From the NCBI GenBank assembly GCA_009783525.1, contig WRDG01000137.1, positions 1 through 6,356 of the forward strand: a stretch of 6,356 nt of DNA, in the 5' to 3' direction. The notes under the pieces were generated by a model. The model was not told the DNA's origin. It was given only the letters and a program-made list of their open reading frames with translations, and did no database searches. The position numbers and the translations under genes are program-made. Positions 5,774 to 6,356 of this stretch are shown one piece after another. How positions within the stretch are numbered: the first letter of the stretch is position 1; each line of letters opens with the position of its first letter. This DNA is from Defluviitaleaceae bacterium (GTDB taxonomy: Bacteria > Bacillota > Clostridia > Lachnospirales > WQUN01).

Positions 5774-6356
5774 TTGCTTAAAAAAAAGTTTTTCTTTTTT
5801 GTCGTGACGGTATTTGCTTTGTTTACCGTTTTATTTTTTTTCGGATGCAATAAAAATTCAATTCCCGATGGTTTTACCGTTGCGGATGCTGCGGATCCGA
5901 TCGGCGCAGATGATTTCGACTCTAAAACAGACCCTTTGGTAAAAGATACAGATAATAATAACGATACGGATGCAGTTACCGATGATGATGATGATGACGA
6001 CGAATTTATTATCGGCGGCGAAGAAGAACAAAAAATTTTTGTTCCCGACGCTCCGGTTGTGCGCGGAATATATGTAACTGCAAATCATGCCGGAATCCCG
6101 GACTTGTTTAACCGCCATTTGGAACTATGTTTAAAAATAGGCATGAACGCTATGGTTATTGATATTCGGACAGAAGATCAAATCACTATGAAAAACTGGA
6201 TTCCGTTGGCGGATGAGTGGGGAATATCATCAAACTATTTAATCAACGCCGCAAACGTAATCCAAACGCTTATTGACAATGATATTTACCCGATAGCCAG
6301 ATTGGTTACGTTCAAGGACAGGTACACCGTCAATCACCGTCCGGATTTTTATATAA
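5774..6356 (+). CDS. Predicted lipoprotein with acidic linker and DUF4015 (putative glycoside hydrolase-like) domain, 3' end outside window
   Basis: From a TTG start, 194 codons are visible before the right edge. Residues 1-25 form a lipoprotein signal peptide: MLKKK, a hydrophobic core rich in phenylalanine, then F-F-G-C with the lipidated cysteine at C25. The lipobox is loose, as is frequent in spirochaetes. Residues 26-90 are a low-complexity acidic tether, including seven aspartates in a row at 70-76 and EEE at 83-85. From about residue 95 the sequence VRGIYVTANHAG, then NAMVIDIR (125-132) and IYPIARLVTFKD (171-182), matches the first barrel strands of PF13200/DUF4015, a (beta/alpha)8 domain classed as putative glycosyl hydrolase, with no firm activity known to me. 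It should be anchored on the outer face of a membrane. It follows hisA by 41 bases without a visible terminator, so it may share the transcript, though it has no evident link to histidine synthesis. Most of the barrel is not visible, so catalytic residues cannot be judged. Confidence 0.87.
   Translation, partial: MLKKKFFFFVVTVFALFTVLFFFGCNKNSIPDGFTVADAADPIGADDFDSKTDPLVKDTDNNNDTDAVTDDDDDDDEFIIGGEEEQKIFVPDAPVVRGIYVTANHAGIPDLFNRHLELCLKIGMNAMVIDIRTEDQITMKNWIPLADEWGISSNYLINAANVIQTLIDNDIYPIARLVTFKDRYTVNHRPDFYI

Noticed and set aside
5780..5787. Eight-A run just after the TTG start as a phase-variation switch
   Set aside because: Equal A-runs occur inside hisD (near 3725 and 4280), a housekeeping gene, so the run reflects AAA codon use in this genome rather than a dedicated switch. 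Strain comparison could reopen the idea.

Overview
The window holds seven protein-coding genes and no RNA genes, insertion sequences or CRISPR. Two genes are cut by the window edges. Base composition is moderate, with many A and T homopolymer runs, and coding density is high. The last gene is a lipoprotein with a loose lipobox (F-F-G-C), and the gene mix is histidine biosynthesis, a DUF4015 lipoprotein, a GH127-like hydrolase and a URO-D-like protein. Together these would fit a spirochaete of the Treponema group or an anaerobic Firmicute. This assignment is an inference at low to moderate confidence; no marker gene is present to settle it.

Left part (1-1562, minus strand): a long open frame with no stop, 520 codons visible and running off the left edge. 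It encodes a cytoplasmic glycoside hydrolase-like protein of the GH127/DUF1680 type, recognised by an E-S-C motif and a later Cys-Cys pair placed like the zinc and nucleophile residues of beta-L-arabinofuranosidases.

Divergent control region (1563-1690): one sigma70-type promoter can be drawn on each strand, and their -35 boxes overlap almost completely within a 13-bp inverted repeat. A second palindrome lies at the expected start site of the minus-strand transcript. This suggests that the hydrolase and the rightward gene set are co-regulated or compete for polymerase.

Right part (1691-6356, plus strand): six genes in one direction with gaps of about 18-41 bases or a 4-base overlap. In order they are a URO-D/MtaA-like protein of unknown substrate, a 100-residue membrane protein resembling the membrane part of NfeD/YuaF proteins, hisD, hisB, hisA, and a TTG-started lipoprotein with an acidic linker and the start of a DUF4015 domain (incomplete at the right edge). 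No terminator is visible between them, so they may form one transcript.

HisB, HisA and HisD catalyse steps 7, 4 and 9-10 of histidine synthesis. HisG, HisI/E, HisH, HisF and HisC are not in the window, and no room exists for them between hisD and hisA, so the pathway is split. The main points of interest are the shared control region, a housekeeping his block placed behind a URO-D-like gene, and the unusual cysteine content and altered motifs of the two catabolic-type proteins.
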